The translations under genes and the position numbers were made by a program. A stretch of DNA of 64,000 bases, taken from Polytrichum commune (Eukaryota > Streptophyta > Polytrichopsida > Polytrichales > Polytrichaceae). This document shows, one piece after another, positions 46,987 through 57,888 of this stretch. The stretch lies in assembly GCA_950295325.1 (NCBI GenBank), contig OX485803.1:75097554-75161553 (forward strand), read 5' to 3'. The notes below the pieces were generated by a model. The model did no database searches. It saw only the letters and a list, made by a program, of their open reading frames with translations, and was not told where the DNA came from. Every line of letters begins with the position of its first letter. The stretch's first letter is position 1.

Positions 46987-49609
46987 ATGCCTGTGATTCT
47001 TCAGAGAAGAGGGGCGACCTCAAAAAGTTTTGGCACGCAATTGAGAATTCCAAGCAGCACCTTATTGCATGCTCAAGTATGGAAGTGGAGGTTAGAGGCA
47101 CAACAGAACGTTGAAGAACCCTTGTCTTCTTCAGTCAGTTCATCATCAAAACCCGCGCTGGATCCTCCACAACTGCAGAACTCAAGCTCTGAAGAAGGAA
47201 TATTTGCAGTTGACTACGCAGCTACTGAGCTTGTTGGGGAAGATGCAGGTGTGTTTGACGTCACAAGCCAAAAGGCATCCTCTTGGTTGGCGTTCACTGC
47301 CATTCTTGGTGTGGTGCTCGCCATTCTTTATGTGATATGGATTGATCCGCAAACTGGATATGGCGGGGCTTACATTGATGCAATCTCTTCTCTCACAAGC
47401 AACCATGAGGTCAGATTCTTGATCTTAAGAATGTATATTCTGCATTCTACAGGTCGTCATGTTCTTGTAGTGATCAGGCCAAGCGATTTTTGCTGATGTA
47501 TCTATTTTCAATTGGATAATGGGGGCATATGTCACCCGTAATTGATGATCTATCATGGCATGACCCCTTTGTCCTGTAATGGAAACTTGTTGCCCTGCTA
47601 TCGGCTGTAGTCAGTACCTAGTCCCTACCTTGCTGCTACCATCATAGTAGATTGGGTGCCTACTACAGCACATAGCAGGGCTTATCAAATCCATTACCTA
47701 GGTTGTAGTGGTCAGGCCAAGCAATTTGCAGACGTGTCTATTCCTGATTGGATATGAGGAGGCACATTTTCACCTGTAATTGATGACCCACCACGGCATG
47801 ATCACTATGTCCAGTAAAGTACACTTTTCTCCCTGCTGTCAGCTACAGTAGGCACCCAGTATGTACCTTGGGATTACTACAGCACGCAAGAAGGGCTCCT
47901 CATATTCATTTCCATAGTATGTGTAACCAACCCCCTTCATTTGATTATGTTGTTTGTGGAAGTACAGGTGGTTATGCTGATCATACTCTTCACGTTTGCC
48001 CTGGTCCATAGTGGACTAGCAAGCTTGCGTGGAGTAGGGGAGAAATTAATCGGTGAAAGAGCGTTTCGGGTTCTTTTTGCTGCATCCTCTCTTCCACTTG
48101 CTGTATCTGCTGTGGTGAGCATCCTTTTCACATGTCTATCCTTGCCTCCATCCATTGATAAAAGAATATCACACCAAAATATAGTGAAAAGTTACATGGG
48201 CTTATGATATGGTTCTCAATTTAACCCGCATTGGAAACAGGGGGTGGCTCTTTCTATGGAAGATGATGCAAGAGCTTGACCTGTAGGTATCACTTGCAGA
48301 ATGAGTTGTCTGATATCAGCGAATTTTGTGTTAGTTAGATCTGAAACCTGCAGCTGGACACATCTTGGCACGTTAATCAGTATAGAGCATCGAACAGTTT
48401 TGATTCAGTTTTCTTATCTAGTAGAGGTGCACATGCATCAGTGTATCCTGCCATAATGAAAGACGTACAGGCGCTCACTTTCAAAGCTGGCATATTTGTG
48501 CATCAGGTGTATTTCATGAATCATCGGTACGATGGTGTGCAACTTTGGGATGTCCGGACCATATTTGGAGTGCGTGAGCTGGTGTGGGCAATGTCATTCA
48601 TCTCCTTCTTCTTTCTGTATCCATCCACTTTCAATTTGCTTGAGGTTGCAGCTGTGGACAAGCCTAAACTTCACATGTGGGAAACTGGGATAATGCGAAT
48701 CACGCGACACCCTCAGGTATAAAATCACTCTCAACATTTGCTCTTTCTTTTCATACGTACTACCCTAGTAGGCGTTCACATACGCTTCCAAGGGATTTCT
48801 TTGGAGGATGTATAAGCACGTTGAATGTTGAATATGAAACTAATGAATAGAGTTTCACTCTAACTCAACGCTTTTAAGTCAACATGACTTTTGGTCAGGT
48901 ACATGGCATACAACACCTTCCATGTTAGGTAAGTTTTTGGTGCATCCTTGGAGGTAGTGTGGAGGTTTGAATGAAAAACATTCTTTATTGGGTCATTGAG
49001 GGTCAAACTTATTTTGGCATTCAAGGGGTGCTAAAGTGATGTAGGCCTTCAATAGCTCTTCATTCAGATTCCAACATTACCTCCAAGCATGGACCACAAG
49101 TGGAATGAGATTATGGATAATGTATGCCTAACAACCAATGGAAAATAATAGGGGACCAACTCCTGACAGAAAGCCCCATTGAGCATAAGGATAACTCTAA
49201 TATCAAGAAAAAATCATTCCTCCGAAAAATTTATATGATGACTGGAATTCAACATACAATGGCAATGTGGCAGATGGTGGGGCAATTTTTGTGGTGTTTT
49301 GCACACACACTGTGGATTGGGAACTCCTTCACACTTACAACGTCCTTTGGATTAGTAGCACATCATCTCTTTGGAGTATGGCATGGGGATAAAAGGCTAT
49401 CTGAAAAGCATGGGGAGGCCTATGAGGTTCTGAAGAAGCGAACCAGTGTGATTCCCTTTGCTGCCATTTTAGATGGGCGTCAAAAGTTGCCAGAAGAGTA
49501 TTATAAGGAGTTCCTTAGATTACCTTACTTCGTCATTGCAGTCATTACTGTTGGGGCATATTGGTCCCAACCAATTTTGCAAGGTGCAAGCCGATACCTT
49601 AAGTGGTGA
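46987..49609 (+). CDS. Z-ISO: 15-cis-zeta-carotene isomerase, plastid (NnrU family)
   Basis: Isomerises the 15-cis double bond of 9,15,9'-tri-cis-zeta-carotene in carotenoid synthesis, in plastid membranes. Exons 46987-47409, 47968-48114, 48507-48716 and 49274-49609 all join in phase 0 with GT-AG junctions, giving 371 residues, close to the plant family length. The N-terminal 75 residues are Ser/Arg-rich, like a transit peptide. Family signatures: [88 protein letters not shown] and [17 protein letters not shown]. Several hydrophobic segments fit a multi-pass protein. The His residues in LVHSG and AHHLFG are candidates for the heme ligands known in this family. The start at 46987 is chosen for length and context. 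A separate upstream frame at 46186-46326 ends at a good GTAAGT donor but is out of phase with the acceptor at 46939. Confidence 0.92.
47467..47930. repeat. Two-unit tandem duplication inside Z-ISO intron 1
   Basis: The unit starting GTAGTGATCAGGCCAAGC (47467) is repeated, diverged, from GTAGTGGTCAGGCCAAGC (47705), a period of about 238 bp. Both contain CACCTGTAATTGATGA-like and GGCATGA words. It is non-coding. Confidence 0.65.
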
Positions 49610-51105
49610 GTCACTGTCCCATCACAAATTTCTCCTGGAGTGACTGCCAGCAGAACAACTGATCATTAATACCAGATCACAAAATGTACATTTTGAGAAT
49701 CATAGGCATCTTCAGTGCTTCCTTACTATTCATGCATGGCTCTGGGTATTTAGAATTAGAACCAAAACTATTGTGTTTGTTGTGTTGATAATCATAGTGG
49801 AACCTAAAAGGGGCTGCCACAGTAATTTACAATTTTGTGCACCAGCCCATCATTGCAAGTAGAGTTGCGAATAGTTTTAAGCACATTCTTGAATCTCAGA
49901 AAGGTACTATAGCAGCAGGAGTGCACAAATTTTCTTGCAGAAGAGCGTGAATCCTTACAGCAGCCAAAGGTTTAGAATGCATCCACATAGTCTAGACTTC
50001 TTTTGTTGCACCTTGGAGCTCAATTTGTAGTTCAGCAAAATTCACAAGACAATGTGAGTCACCCTAACGCTACTCATGGTTTGCATGATTCGTTGGGAGA
50101 ATTTGGGTAGATACAAATATCATGTAAGGTGGGCATAAACCAACACATCCTGTTGGTTCATACATTTGGACCCCAGTTATACATTTGAAGCTCCCAAATG
50201 TATGAGTATGGTACATAATGTTGGTTTGAGGTTCAGCGTTGGTTTTGGGTGTTCGTACCTCAGTCCTCATTCTGTTATACTGCAATGATGAAGCAGCTCT
50301 CAACCTAAAAGTCGATCCTACTCAACAATCACAAAAGTTGAGAGGCATCAATTTTAAAATTTGATTGCAAGCTCGATAGAACACATCCAGAGTTGCTCAA
50401 CCTATGAGTTGGCTAGTGCTGCCTACATTGCGACCAAGACACTTTTTCACCTGGAAACCCCCAACCGTAGCCTGCGAAATTGATCAAAACTCTGCCGACT
50501 TCCTAACCTGCCGTCCTCTTATCATTTGTGGCTGCAGTGATACGATTAGAAAAATGTCTGTCGTTGTATGAGTAACAACTGGAATGTTTCGCATGATTCT
50601 AAGCGTCCTCAGTTTGTGCCAATTGGTAACGCTTCCTAGAACGGCTATGCAACTTAAATACTACGGAAAAAACCTATGTTCTGGCTACCCACATCCCACC
50701 GTGGTGCTATTCATATCAACATTTGAAGCTATTGCTATTTGAAGCTGACTTGAGCTCCAAGATGGAGCGGGGATGGAGCTTGACATGCTCTCCTGTAACT
50801 CATACATGCCATAATTTGCAATTTTCTGATAATCTAAACTTGTACATCTAATTTCTGCTAATTGACGCATGTGACCTCACAATCTTCACATCAGGGTGAC
50901 ATTGTTGTCTTCCGAGTGCTTTACCGCCGCCACATTCTGCGGACAACAAGGGGTGCGTTGCTGATCTGCTTGCAGAACTTCAAAGCCAGGTTCCTTCTAT
51001 CGCCAGCGTGAACTCTCACACTCCTCGACATTTCCTTCGACGCAAAGGATTTTCTCCTCATTCACTACCCTGTGCACGGAACTGAATCCTCCCAGCAGCA
51101 CGAAC
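49610..51105. other. Convergent intergenic region
   Basis: Lies between the Z-ISO gene (+) and the IQ-motif gene (-). It must hold both 3' UTRs. No other gene or repeat recognised. Confidence 0.4.
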
Positions 51106-51561
51106 TTATCGCAACCTCGACTGTTGCGCATTAACCTCCTCTTCTAAGTGCTTCTGATATGAAGCTTGCTGCTGCAGCTGTTGTATGCGGGATCTCCTTG
51201 TCCTCTCAAGAAGCGGCACCATTTTGTAGTGATGCAAATACTTCCGCGCCCACCAGCCTCGGTACAAGGTTTGAATCCTCGTAGCAGCTATGCCACGGTA
51301 CCGCCGTTTGATCAACATCGACAGCTGCTCCACCGTCAGCACTGTGTAGTAGAGCTTCCTGTACTGCCTTGTAGCGTTCAATGACTTCGCCCACGCCTGC
51401 GGCTCCACCTCCACTTCCCTTTCCCTTTCCTCATGAATCTCACTACATGAAATCACGTACTTTATCCTAAAACCCCTGTAGAACCTCTGGATCGCAATGG
51501 CGGCAGCAACCATAGAATTGTTGACAGCATTGTTACGCCTCACTCTTGTTCCACGAAACAT
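51106..51561 (-). CDS. IQ-motif protein resembling SPATA17
   Basis: Single-exon frame of 151 codons from ATG 51559-51561. It has three IQ-type calmodulin/centrin-binding segments: AIAIQRFYRGFRIKY (about residues 21-35), LIKRRYRGIAATRIQ and TRIQTLYRGWWARKYL. A charged, Gln-rich helical tail follows. The order IQ, spacer with LYYTVLTVEQ, then paired IQ motifs ending in RKYL matches SPATA17, a protein tied to motile cilia and sperm in animals. The similarity is by eye and orthology is inference. The protein is much shorter than animal SPATA17. Translation would start 41 bp from a MITE. It could also be a generic IQ-domain protein. Confidence 0.68.
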   Translation of the reverse strand: MFRGTRVRRNNAVNNSMVAAAIAIQRFYRGFRIKYVISCSEIHEEREREVEVEPQAWAKSLNATRQYRKLYYTVLTVEQLSMLIKRRYRGIAATRIQTLYRGWWARKYLHHYKMVPLLERTRRSRIQQLQQQASYQKHLEEEVNAQQSRLR

Positions 51562-51602
51562 ATTCTAAATCTTTACAACATCTGCAACTCTCTTCTCCAA
51601 CT

Positions 51603-52015
51603 CTCGGGGAGTGCACTTAAAGTTAAGACTAGGAATCACGTGAGTGCGTACTTTTGACCCCCCTATGTATGTACTAAAAAATCATCTAAAAATTGTAAAA
51701 AAAATATGAAGTTGTTAAACACAATCTAAAGTTCTTGTTGTATAAATTTCAAAAAAAATCAATTGTAAATATTTTTAAATTTATTTTTGAAGCAAAAAAC
51801 AACGCATTTTAGTTCAAACTTCTATCATTTTTTAAAATAATTTTTAAAAACTTTTCATCCTGAAATTTATATCAAATGATAGATATATACATAATGATTT
51901 GGCACTTAAAATTTCTTAATTTAAAAACTATTTTAAGGCCAAGTATTGTAGGGGGTATGCCATTAAAACGCACTCACGTGTATTCCTAATCTTAACTTTA
52001 AGTGCACTCCCCGGG
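51603..52015. mobile_element. MITE with 8-bp target duplication (hAT-like), 413 bp
   Basis: Flanked by perfect CTCCAACT repeats (51595-51602 and 52016-52023). The terminal inverted repeats of about 45 bp begin CTCGGGGAGTGCACTTAAAG on the left and match the complement of the right end (CTTTAAGTGCACTCCCCGGG) with few differences. The centre is AT-rich and non-coding. An 8-bp duplication fits hAT, and also P or Merlin. It lies 41 bp upstream of the IQ gene start codon, in its 5' UTR or promoter. Confidence 0.8.
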
Positions 52016-52261
52016 CTCCAACTGCTTCATCTTCTAGTTGATACCGCTGTCCATACAAAGCCCAACGCCAGTTCTCACATTCGGTGGTCGACTGGCAAGG
52101 CCGTATGGGGCTAATCCTATCAACTGGAGCTGCTTGGTATTCATCTCACGATGTCTAAGTTAAACCCGGTCATAAACCGCATCATGATTGTCATCACCAC
52201 CACCAGTAGTTCCAGCCGGGTGATGATGATCACCATCAAGATGTGCATTACGTTTTCACCA

Positions 52262-52586
52262 CAATTACTTTTCCAACTGACGACCCCTCAGAATCATGGT
52301 TGGGTGCGTGCTGTTGTTGATGATGATCTGTGAGCCCTGTGGCTCCTGTACACTGTGTCCAGGTTCACCCCCCGGCGCCAGATCTTCAAGCCCAATCAAC
52401 CCGTCATGCAAATCCACCGAGCTGCCAAGCCGGCTCCCGGAAGTGCTGATCGACTGAAACGAGGAGGCATATTAAGTACCACTACTCATATCCGAATCAA
52501 CCCCCATGGCGCTGGTCATGTCCCGAATCGACGATGACCGTGATCGCGGAATGTCCAGTATTGCAGAGAACGTCTTCACAAGATTC
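52262..52586 (-). pseudogene. Open frame of unknown gene, right-hand part across the copia insertion
   Basis: On the minus strand one frame runs from 58355 across the copia insertion site (joining 58116 to 52586 less the 5-bp duplication) to a stop near 52262, with only two internal stops. The part here includes SRSSSIRDMTSAMGVDSD and, after one in-frame TAA, GSRLGSSVDLHDGLIGLEDL. The sequence is GC-rich like the exons in this window. I recognise no domain. It may be a decayed exon or chance. Confidence 0.3.
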
Positions 52587-52813
52587 TTTTGGATCTAAGC
52601 AATTCTACTGTAATCTACAGATTATGCACAGAGACAACACTTATACAAAGATGGAATGTATTACACAAAAGATGATTAACAACTGCAACAGGGCAGCAAT
52701 ATATAGTCTACAATACTCTACTTAGTGACTGTCAATGAACTAACCTGTGTAGACTAATTCTGTGCTAATACTAATCCTAAACTAAACCTGTTCTGAAACT
52801 AACTAATCCAAAA
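52587..52813 (-). repeat. 3' LTR of the copia element (227 bp)
   Basis: Identical by eye to 57889-58115. Ends are an 8-bp inverted repeat, TTTTGGAT and ATCCAAAA. Confidence 0.93.
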
Positions 52814-52822
52814 CTCCCACTC
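52814..52822 (-). other. Polypurine tract of the copia element
   Basis: GAGTGGGAG on the minus strand, immediately before the 3' LTR. It would prime plus-strand synthesis. Confidence 0.75.
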
Positions 52823-52867
52823 ATTGACAGGTCACTAACAATGTATTGATAGACTATATCTCCCACT

Positions 52868-55800
52868 TCAATGCATTGTAGTGAGTGTCAGTAGATCTCT
52901 AAGGCGTCTAAATTGATCTGGAGGTAATGCCTTAGTCATGATATCAGCTATCTGTTGCTGAGTGGGAAGGTACTGTTGGAAGTAGTTCGTTTCGCATTGA
53001 TTAGTTACTGATTAGTCAGTTGTTTAGTTGAACAGGTTAGTTGATTAGTTGTAGAAGCTTCTTATCCACAGAATAAAAGGCACACCTCCACCCTTGCCGT
53101 GTGTGCGAATATACTTGTTGCTAGCCTGAGTGTAGTGAGTCTGAACAGTTGCAGTCTGTATGTAACTTCTTTTCAGTAAATAAAGAATTCCTGTTAGTCT
53201 TGAGTGATTGTAGAAGTGTTGTGTAAATGTAGTCTTGTTGCTGTAAACAGTGTTGAATTCTTATTGCCTTCAACAGGTACTGGATGTCTATAGATCGAAG
53301 AACCACCTGTTCTCGAAGAAAATGGAATTTTACATCTACGTGCTTAGTTCGAGAGTGGAACTCTGGATTTACAGCGAGTCTCATTGCGCTTTGACTATCT
53401 GTAAATATAGTAGTGGGAGTATTTTGTGAAATACCAATGCTAGCCAAAAGTCGACGAAACCAAATGACTTCTGTGGCTGCAGCATAACAAGCGATATACT
53501 CACTATGAGTAGTGCTTGTAGCAACACAGGGTTGCTTCTTCGAAGCCCAAGAGACAGGACTGCCATCGAAAAATATTACGTATCCTGAACGAGACTTTCT
53601 GTCTTCAATAGCAGCTGCATAATCTGTATCTGCGTAGGCTGTGAGGATGTATGAAGAATGATGTCCACCTAAAGGAATTCGGAAGTTGGAAGTCCCTCGA
53701 AGATACTTCAGAATTCGGCGCACGGCATTGCAGTTGGCAGTAGTCGGATGGTTTTTGAATTGTGCCGCATAATTGACTGCGTAGGCAATATCAGGTCGAG
53801 TTGTGAGTGCCGCGAATTGGAGACTTCCAATGATCTGTGCATAAGGAAAAGTGGATTCAAGAGTTTCATCTGTATCTGTGTTGATGGTTCGAAGATGGGC
53901 ACCGGGCTCAGCAGGTGTCGAAACAGCGTGACTGTCCTGAAAGTTGTATTGCTGCAGCATCGAACTTATGTAAAGCTCCTGATCGATGTATATGAGTCGA
54001 TGTTGTCGATCACGCTTGAGATGGATTCCTACGTATAGCTTAGGATTCATAGTCACTTTGGTAATGAATACATCTTTCATGAAGTTCAGTACTGAATCCA
54101 TCTTGGCAGAGCTGTTGGAAATCATTAAGCCATCGTCAACAAATAGCATGATGAGTAGTCGACAGCCGTCTTGATCGGAGAAATATACACAATTATCTGC
54201 TGATGATTGTGTTAGTTTGAAAGCTTTAAGAAAAGCATCAATTCGCTGGTTCCATTCGCGACTTGCTTGGCGTAGACCATAGAGAGCTTTCTTGAGGTAG
54301 CAAACTAAATGTTTCTGTAGAAGGTCGATATAGCCAGGAACGTGGTGCATGTAAATTTCGGATTGAAGTAATGCATTGAGAAAAGCAGTGGTAATATCAA
54401 ATTGTCTCAGCTCCATGTTAGTGGTAGCTGCTACTGCTAAAGCTAATCGAATGCTTTCATACTTCACAGTAGGGGAGAATGTCTCATGAAAATTTGTCCC
54501 TGGAGTTTGGCTGCATCCTTTAGCCACAAGTCTTGCCTTGAAACGGTTGAGGCTTCCATCTGGTTTAGTTTTATAAGCGTACACCCATTTGCACTGGATT
54601 GGCTGACGCCCAGGAGGAAGGGGTCGTAATTCCCATGTGTCATTCGCAATGAGAGCTTGGAATTCCGCATCCATTGCCTCTTTCCATTCTTTAGCATTGG
54701 GAGATTTTAGAGCCTCTTCATATGATTTCGGAACGGGTGGCAGGGTTCCTGCCATTGCTGTAAAACTATAGTACCAGTCCCCATATCGTGTTGGGGGATT
54801 GATTGGCCTATTCCCAAGAGATGCAGACTGAGAAGTAGAATCCTCTGATTCAATTGTATCAGGTGATTGAGAGAGATTTGCAAGAGGAATGAGAGGATCC
54901 GAGAGAGATTGATTCGGAGGAGAATCCACTATAGGGTTTGGTAGTGGATGAACTGGAATATCAACAATTAATTCTCTGTCAATTTCTCTTGGTGAGTTTG
55001 AAGAAACTGAAGCAGATGGTGTAGGAGTGGGAGGGTCGGCAGGTTGAGAAGGAAGAGGAATATCTGGGATGAGTACTTGAGAAGGAGAAGAAGAAGTGAT
55101 AGAAGAGACTTCTGTAGATTTAGGAATTTGTAGAAATGCAGTTTCATCAAAGATCAAGTCCCTTGTTGTGACGACCTGCTTCTTATCAGAATCCCATATT
55201 CTGTATGCTTTGCTCTCCTCTGAATATCCCAGAAAAATACCCCTACGACTCTTGGCGTCGAGCTTCTTTCGGAGTTGGGCAGGTATATAAACAAAAACCG
55301 GACAGCCAAATGGACGCATATGTGAGAGAGAGGGCTTGATACCTGTATAGAGCTCAAATGGTGTTTTGTCCCCGTGAACTCTAGAACAGGTTCTGTTGAG
55401 TGTGTATACAATATACATGACAGCTTCAGCCCAAAAAGACATTGGTAGTTGAGAATGATAGAGGGAGCTGCGAACTCCTTCCATAATTGTCCGATTCGAT
55501 CTTTCAGCCACAGCGTTCTGTTCCGGAGTGTAGCTTGTAGTGAGTTCTCTCCGAATGTTATTTTCAGAGAGATATTTGAGAAAAGCAGTGCTGCTGAATT
55601 CTCCGCCACGATCAGTCCTCAGCGTGGATATTGTCCGACCAGTGTCACGTAGGATAGCCTTGAAGACTTGTTGAAAACAGGTGAGGGCTTCTGATTTCCT
55701 ATTGACACAGAAGACAAACCTGTACCCTGTGGAATCGTCTTGGTATAGAACAAAATATACTGATCCTCCTTTTGAGGGTTGGCTCATAGGGCCACAGATA

Positions 55801-55949
55801 TCTCCGTGGAGGAGATCTCCTGGAGACGTAGCATACGTCTTGAAATGGTTTTCGGGGAAAGATTGCCTTTTCATTTTTTCCGAATTGACAAGCAGAACAC
55901 AGTGCGGTAGGCGTTTGAGTTGTGAGATGTAACCCTGTAACAACTCCAT
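52868..55949 (-). pseudogene. Copia integrase core, reverse transcriptase and RNase H, interrupted by a solo LTR
   Basis: A 942-codon open frame (53121-55949) back in the gag frame. Integrase D,D,E residues lie in HGDICGPM, TLRTDRGGEFSS and EQNAVAERSNRT. RT follows (WVYAYKTKPDGSLNRFKARL, QFDITTAFLNA, catalytic FVDD in LIMLFVDDGLMISN). RNase H follows (TAYADTDYA, SEYIACYAA, FTDSQSAMRLA). At IDIQY the frame enters a solo LTR. The proper C terminus (PTQQQIADIMTKALPPDQF, then a TGA at 52868-52870) survives on the other side, so the domain was intact before that insertion. Confidence 0.9.
52974..53275 (+). mobile_element. Solo LTR of a second copia-type element, nested in pol
   Basis: 302 bp from TGTTGGAAG to CCTTCAACA with a perfect 5-bp duplication GGTAC on both sides (52969-52973 and 53276-53280). 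The canonical TG...CA ends and the TATA-like GAATAAAAGGC suggest plus orientation. No internal domain remains, so it is a product of LTR-LTR recombination. It interrupts the RNase H codons of the host element. Confidence 0.85.
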
Positions 55950-56493
55950 TGCTTGCCATTTTCTTGATCATATCAAAGTTTAAGTGACCAAGTCTATGAT
56001 GCCAAATCTGTAGAGGTTGATACTCCTCTTTTTGTGGAATGTTGCCATAAGCAGCAGTGTAGAATCCATGGATAGGGGGAAGCAAGACAGTGAAATCAAG
56101 AATGTACATGTCTTGAAGAAGACGTCCTGTAAAGAGGAGTTCATTGTTCTTGACGAAGTGGCAATGTGTCTGTGTACCTATAAAATCAATAGAGTGTTTC
56201 GTGGCCTTAAGGGTAGTAGAAAACAGATTGCATTGTAGGCCAGGAACGTACAAGACATTTTGCAGGAGGACGATTTCTACCTTATGGGGAAGTTGAACAA
56301 GAACTTTGATGGTACCTGTACCTGCTACATAACACTGATGACCTGCTATGGCAGTAATGGGCCAAGAAGTGGTAGATGGAAGTGGTTGATATGAGGTAAA
56401 CCATTGAAAATTGTGAGACATGTGCTTGTTAGCACCACTGTCTGCTATCCAAGAGTTCTCTATATCAAGAGAAGAAAAACTATCTGTTGCCAT
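55699..56493 (-). CDS. Copia protease and integrase zinc-binding region
   Basis: 264 codons in the -1 frame relative to gag. Protease active site is WIADSGANKHM near residue 17. The Gag-pre-integrase part carries H and C ligands (HHRLGHLNFDMIKKM, then CSACQFGK). About residue 210 the frame goes wrong and the true protein continues in the next frame, at a small run of Gs and As near 55848-55861. Confidence 0.86.
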   Translation of the reverse strand: MATDSFSSLDIENSWIADSGANKHMSHNFQWFTSYQPLPSTTSWPITAIAGHQCYVAGTGTIKVLVQLPHKVEIVLLQNVLYVPGLQCNLFSTTLKATKHSIDFIGTQTHCHFVKNNELLFTGRLLQDMYILDFTVLLPPIHGFYTAAYGNIPQKEEYQPLQIWHHRLGHLNFDMIKKMASNGVVTGLHLTTQTPTALCSACQFGKNEKAIFPRKPFQDVCYVSRRSPPRRYLWPYEPTLKRRISIFCSIPRRFHRVQVCLLCQ

Positions 56494-57581
56494 ATATGAT
56501 TTCGTGACTGTGTCTGGAAGTGACTCAGTAGAAAATGGGTTGTCGACAGAGAGTTGAAGAAGTTTTGGTCTAATGTATCATCGGCAACTTCTAGTGTGGA
56601 CATATGGGACGTAATCTCATCTGATGAGTATGAAGATAGGGCTTCAGCAAGACTTGCCCTAAGAGGACGATGTTCTCTGTCTGGGCATTCTTGCCACCAA
56701 TGACCGAGACGACCACAACAATTGCACCTAGTTCTAGCTTTAAGAGCTTGAAGCTCCATGGCACGATGAGAATTGACTGTGGAATTATAAGGAGACTGTC
56801 TGTCGCCGTATGATGTGCGGGGAACAGTATTGGAGAATCGAGAGTTATACTGAGAACCTGTAGGTTGGTATCGACCAGTATTTCGGGAGTGACCATGTTG
56901 GTTAGAGCTCCCACTGCTCGTATGACGTGTATGAGGAAGATTGGTATGAGAAAATGACTTCTGAGAGTAGTATGCTGTAGTGTCGGAAGTAGTTGCAGAG
57001 GTTATTCGGCGTTTCAGCCGGGCTTCTTCCTTATACAGACGGACTTGAAGGTTCGAAAAAGTACGTTCATCTGCGGGTGTGCTATCCCAGGCAGTGAGAA
57101 AAGAATCATAACCTTCTGGGAGAGTGCTAGTGAGCTTAGAGATGAGTGAGTCTTCAGTGAATGTGTCATCTCCAATATCAGCTAGTTCACTGAGAATTAA
57201 CTGAAGATCACCAATGTAATCAGCCAGAGACTGCTCAGGTTTAATTTTAGCAGTGAAGAATCGTCTCTGAAGTTCATGGATATCGGCACTTGATTTGTGC
57301 TCGTAAATTGACAGGAGAGTGGTCCATATCTCGTGAGATGTGGTGCACTTAAGAAGAGGAGTGAGAACACGCCGCTCAACAGAATTACAAAGAAGAGTGA
57401 AAGCGGAGTACTCCCGAGCTTGCCACTCTTCTTTATCCTCTGCATCTTCGAGGGTTTCTTCACCATTGACAATGGTGTGGATCTTTTTGTATTGCAGTAA
57501 GGATTTCATCTGCCATTTCCAAATGTGGAATTCATCGCCGTTGAAGCGAGCAATGCCACTAAGCTCTTTGTCAAGAGACAT
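56460..57581 (-). CDS. Copia gag
   Basis: 373 codons from ATG 57579-57581. The N terminus (IARFNGDEFHIWKWQMKSLL) and the UBN2-like region (HEIWTTLLSIYE, LADYIGDLQLILSELADIGD) are typical copia Gag. A zinc knuckle CNCCGRLGHWWQEC (CX2CX4HX4C) lies near residue 288. The frame ends 34 bp into the protease frame, and a -1 shift would be needed to continue. Confidence 0.9.
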   Translation of the reverse strand: MSLDKELSGIARFNGDEFHIWKWQMKSLLQYKKIHTIVNGEETLEDAEDKEEWQAREYSAFTLLCNSVERRVLTPLLKCTTSHEIWTTLLSIYEHKSSADIHELQRRFFTAKIKPEQSLADYIGDLQLILSELADIGDDTFTEDSLISKLTSTLPEGYDSFLTAWDSTPADERTFSNLQVRLYKEEARLKRRITSATTSDTTAYYSQKSFSHTNLPHTRHTSSGSSNQHGHSRNTGRYQPTGSQYNSRFSNTVPRTSYGDRQSPYNSTVNSHRAMELQALKARTRCNCCGRLGHWWQECPDREHRPLRASLAEALSSYSSDEITSHMSTLEVADDTLDQNFFNSLSTTHFLLSHFQTQSRNHIWQQIVFLLLI

Positions 57582-57877
57582 TGTGTGGGAAAATCAGGAA
57601 TCAAGAAAATCAAGAATCAAGAAAGTCAAGAAATCTTTGAAAATGTGTGCAAGAACACAGAGAGAAGCCATGTGTATAGATCTACAGGAAATCGATAATG
57701 GATATGAATATGGAAGTAAGGAGAACACAGAAGATTGATCGACTTTAGTAAAGAATGTGTCAATAAGGGGGTGAAGAATGTATCAGAAAGTAGAGCGAGA
57801 AAGCCAGCGAGAAAGAATACAAGCAGGAACGACGCCTGAAAGAGCGAAGAATGAAGCAGAAACAGTGACTGTGAGAA

Positions 57878-57888
57878 GGCCCATAACC
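57878..57888 (-). other. Primer-binding site matching the initiator Met tRNA anticodon arm
   Basis: Directly next to the 5' LTR the minus strand reads GGTTATGGGCC. Its complement GGCCCATAACC is the anticodon-arm sequence of eukaryotic initiator Met tRNA, not its 3' end. Drosophila copia uses this same arrangement, priming from a cut half-tRNA. Confidence 0.82.

Noticed and set aside
52151-52537. Plus-strand open frames between the MITE and the copia element
   Set aside because: Low-complexity (Thr/Ser/Met-rich) or short; the minus strand gives the longer continuous frame.
56460-56493. Programmed -1 frameshift between copia gag and protease
   Set aside because: No obvious slippery heptamer was identified and a second, opposite shift occurs downstream, so ordinary indels are more likely.
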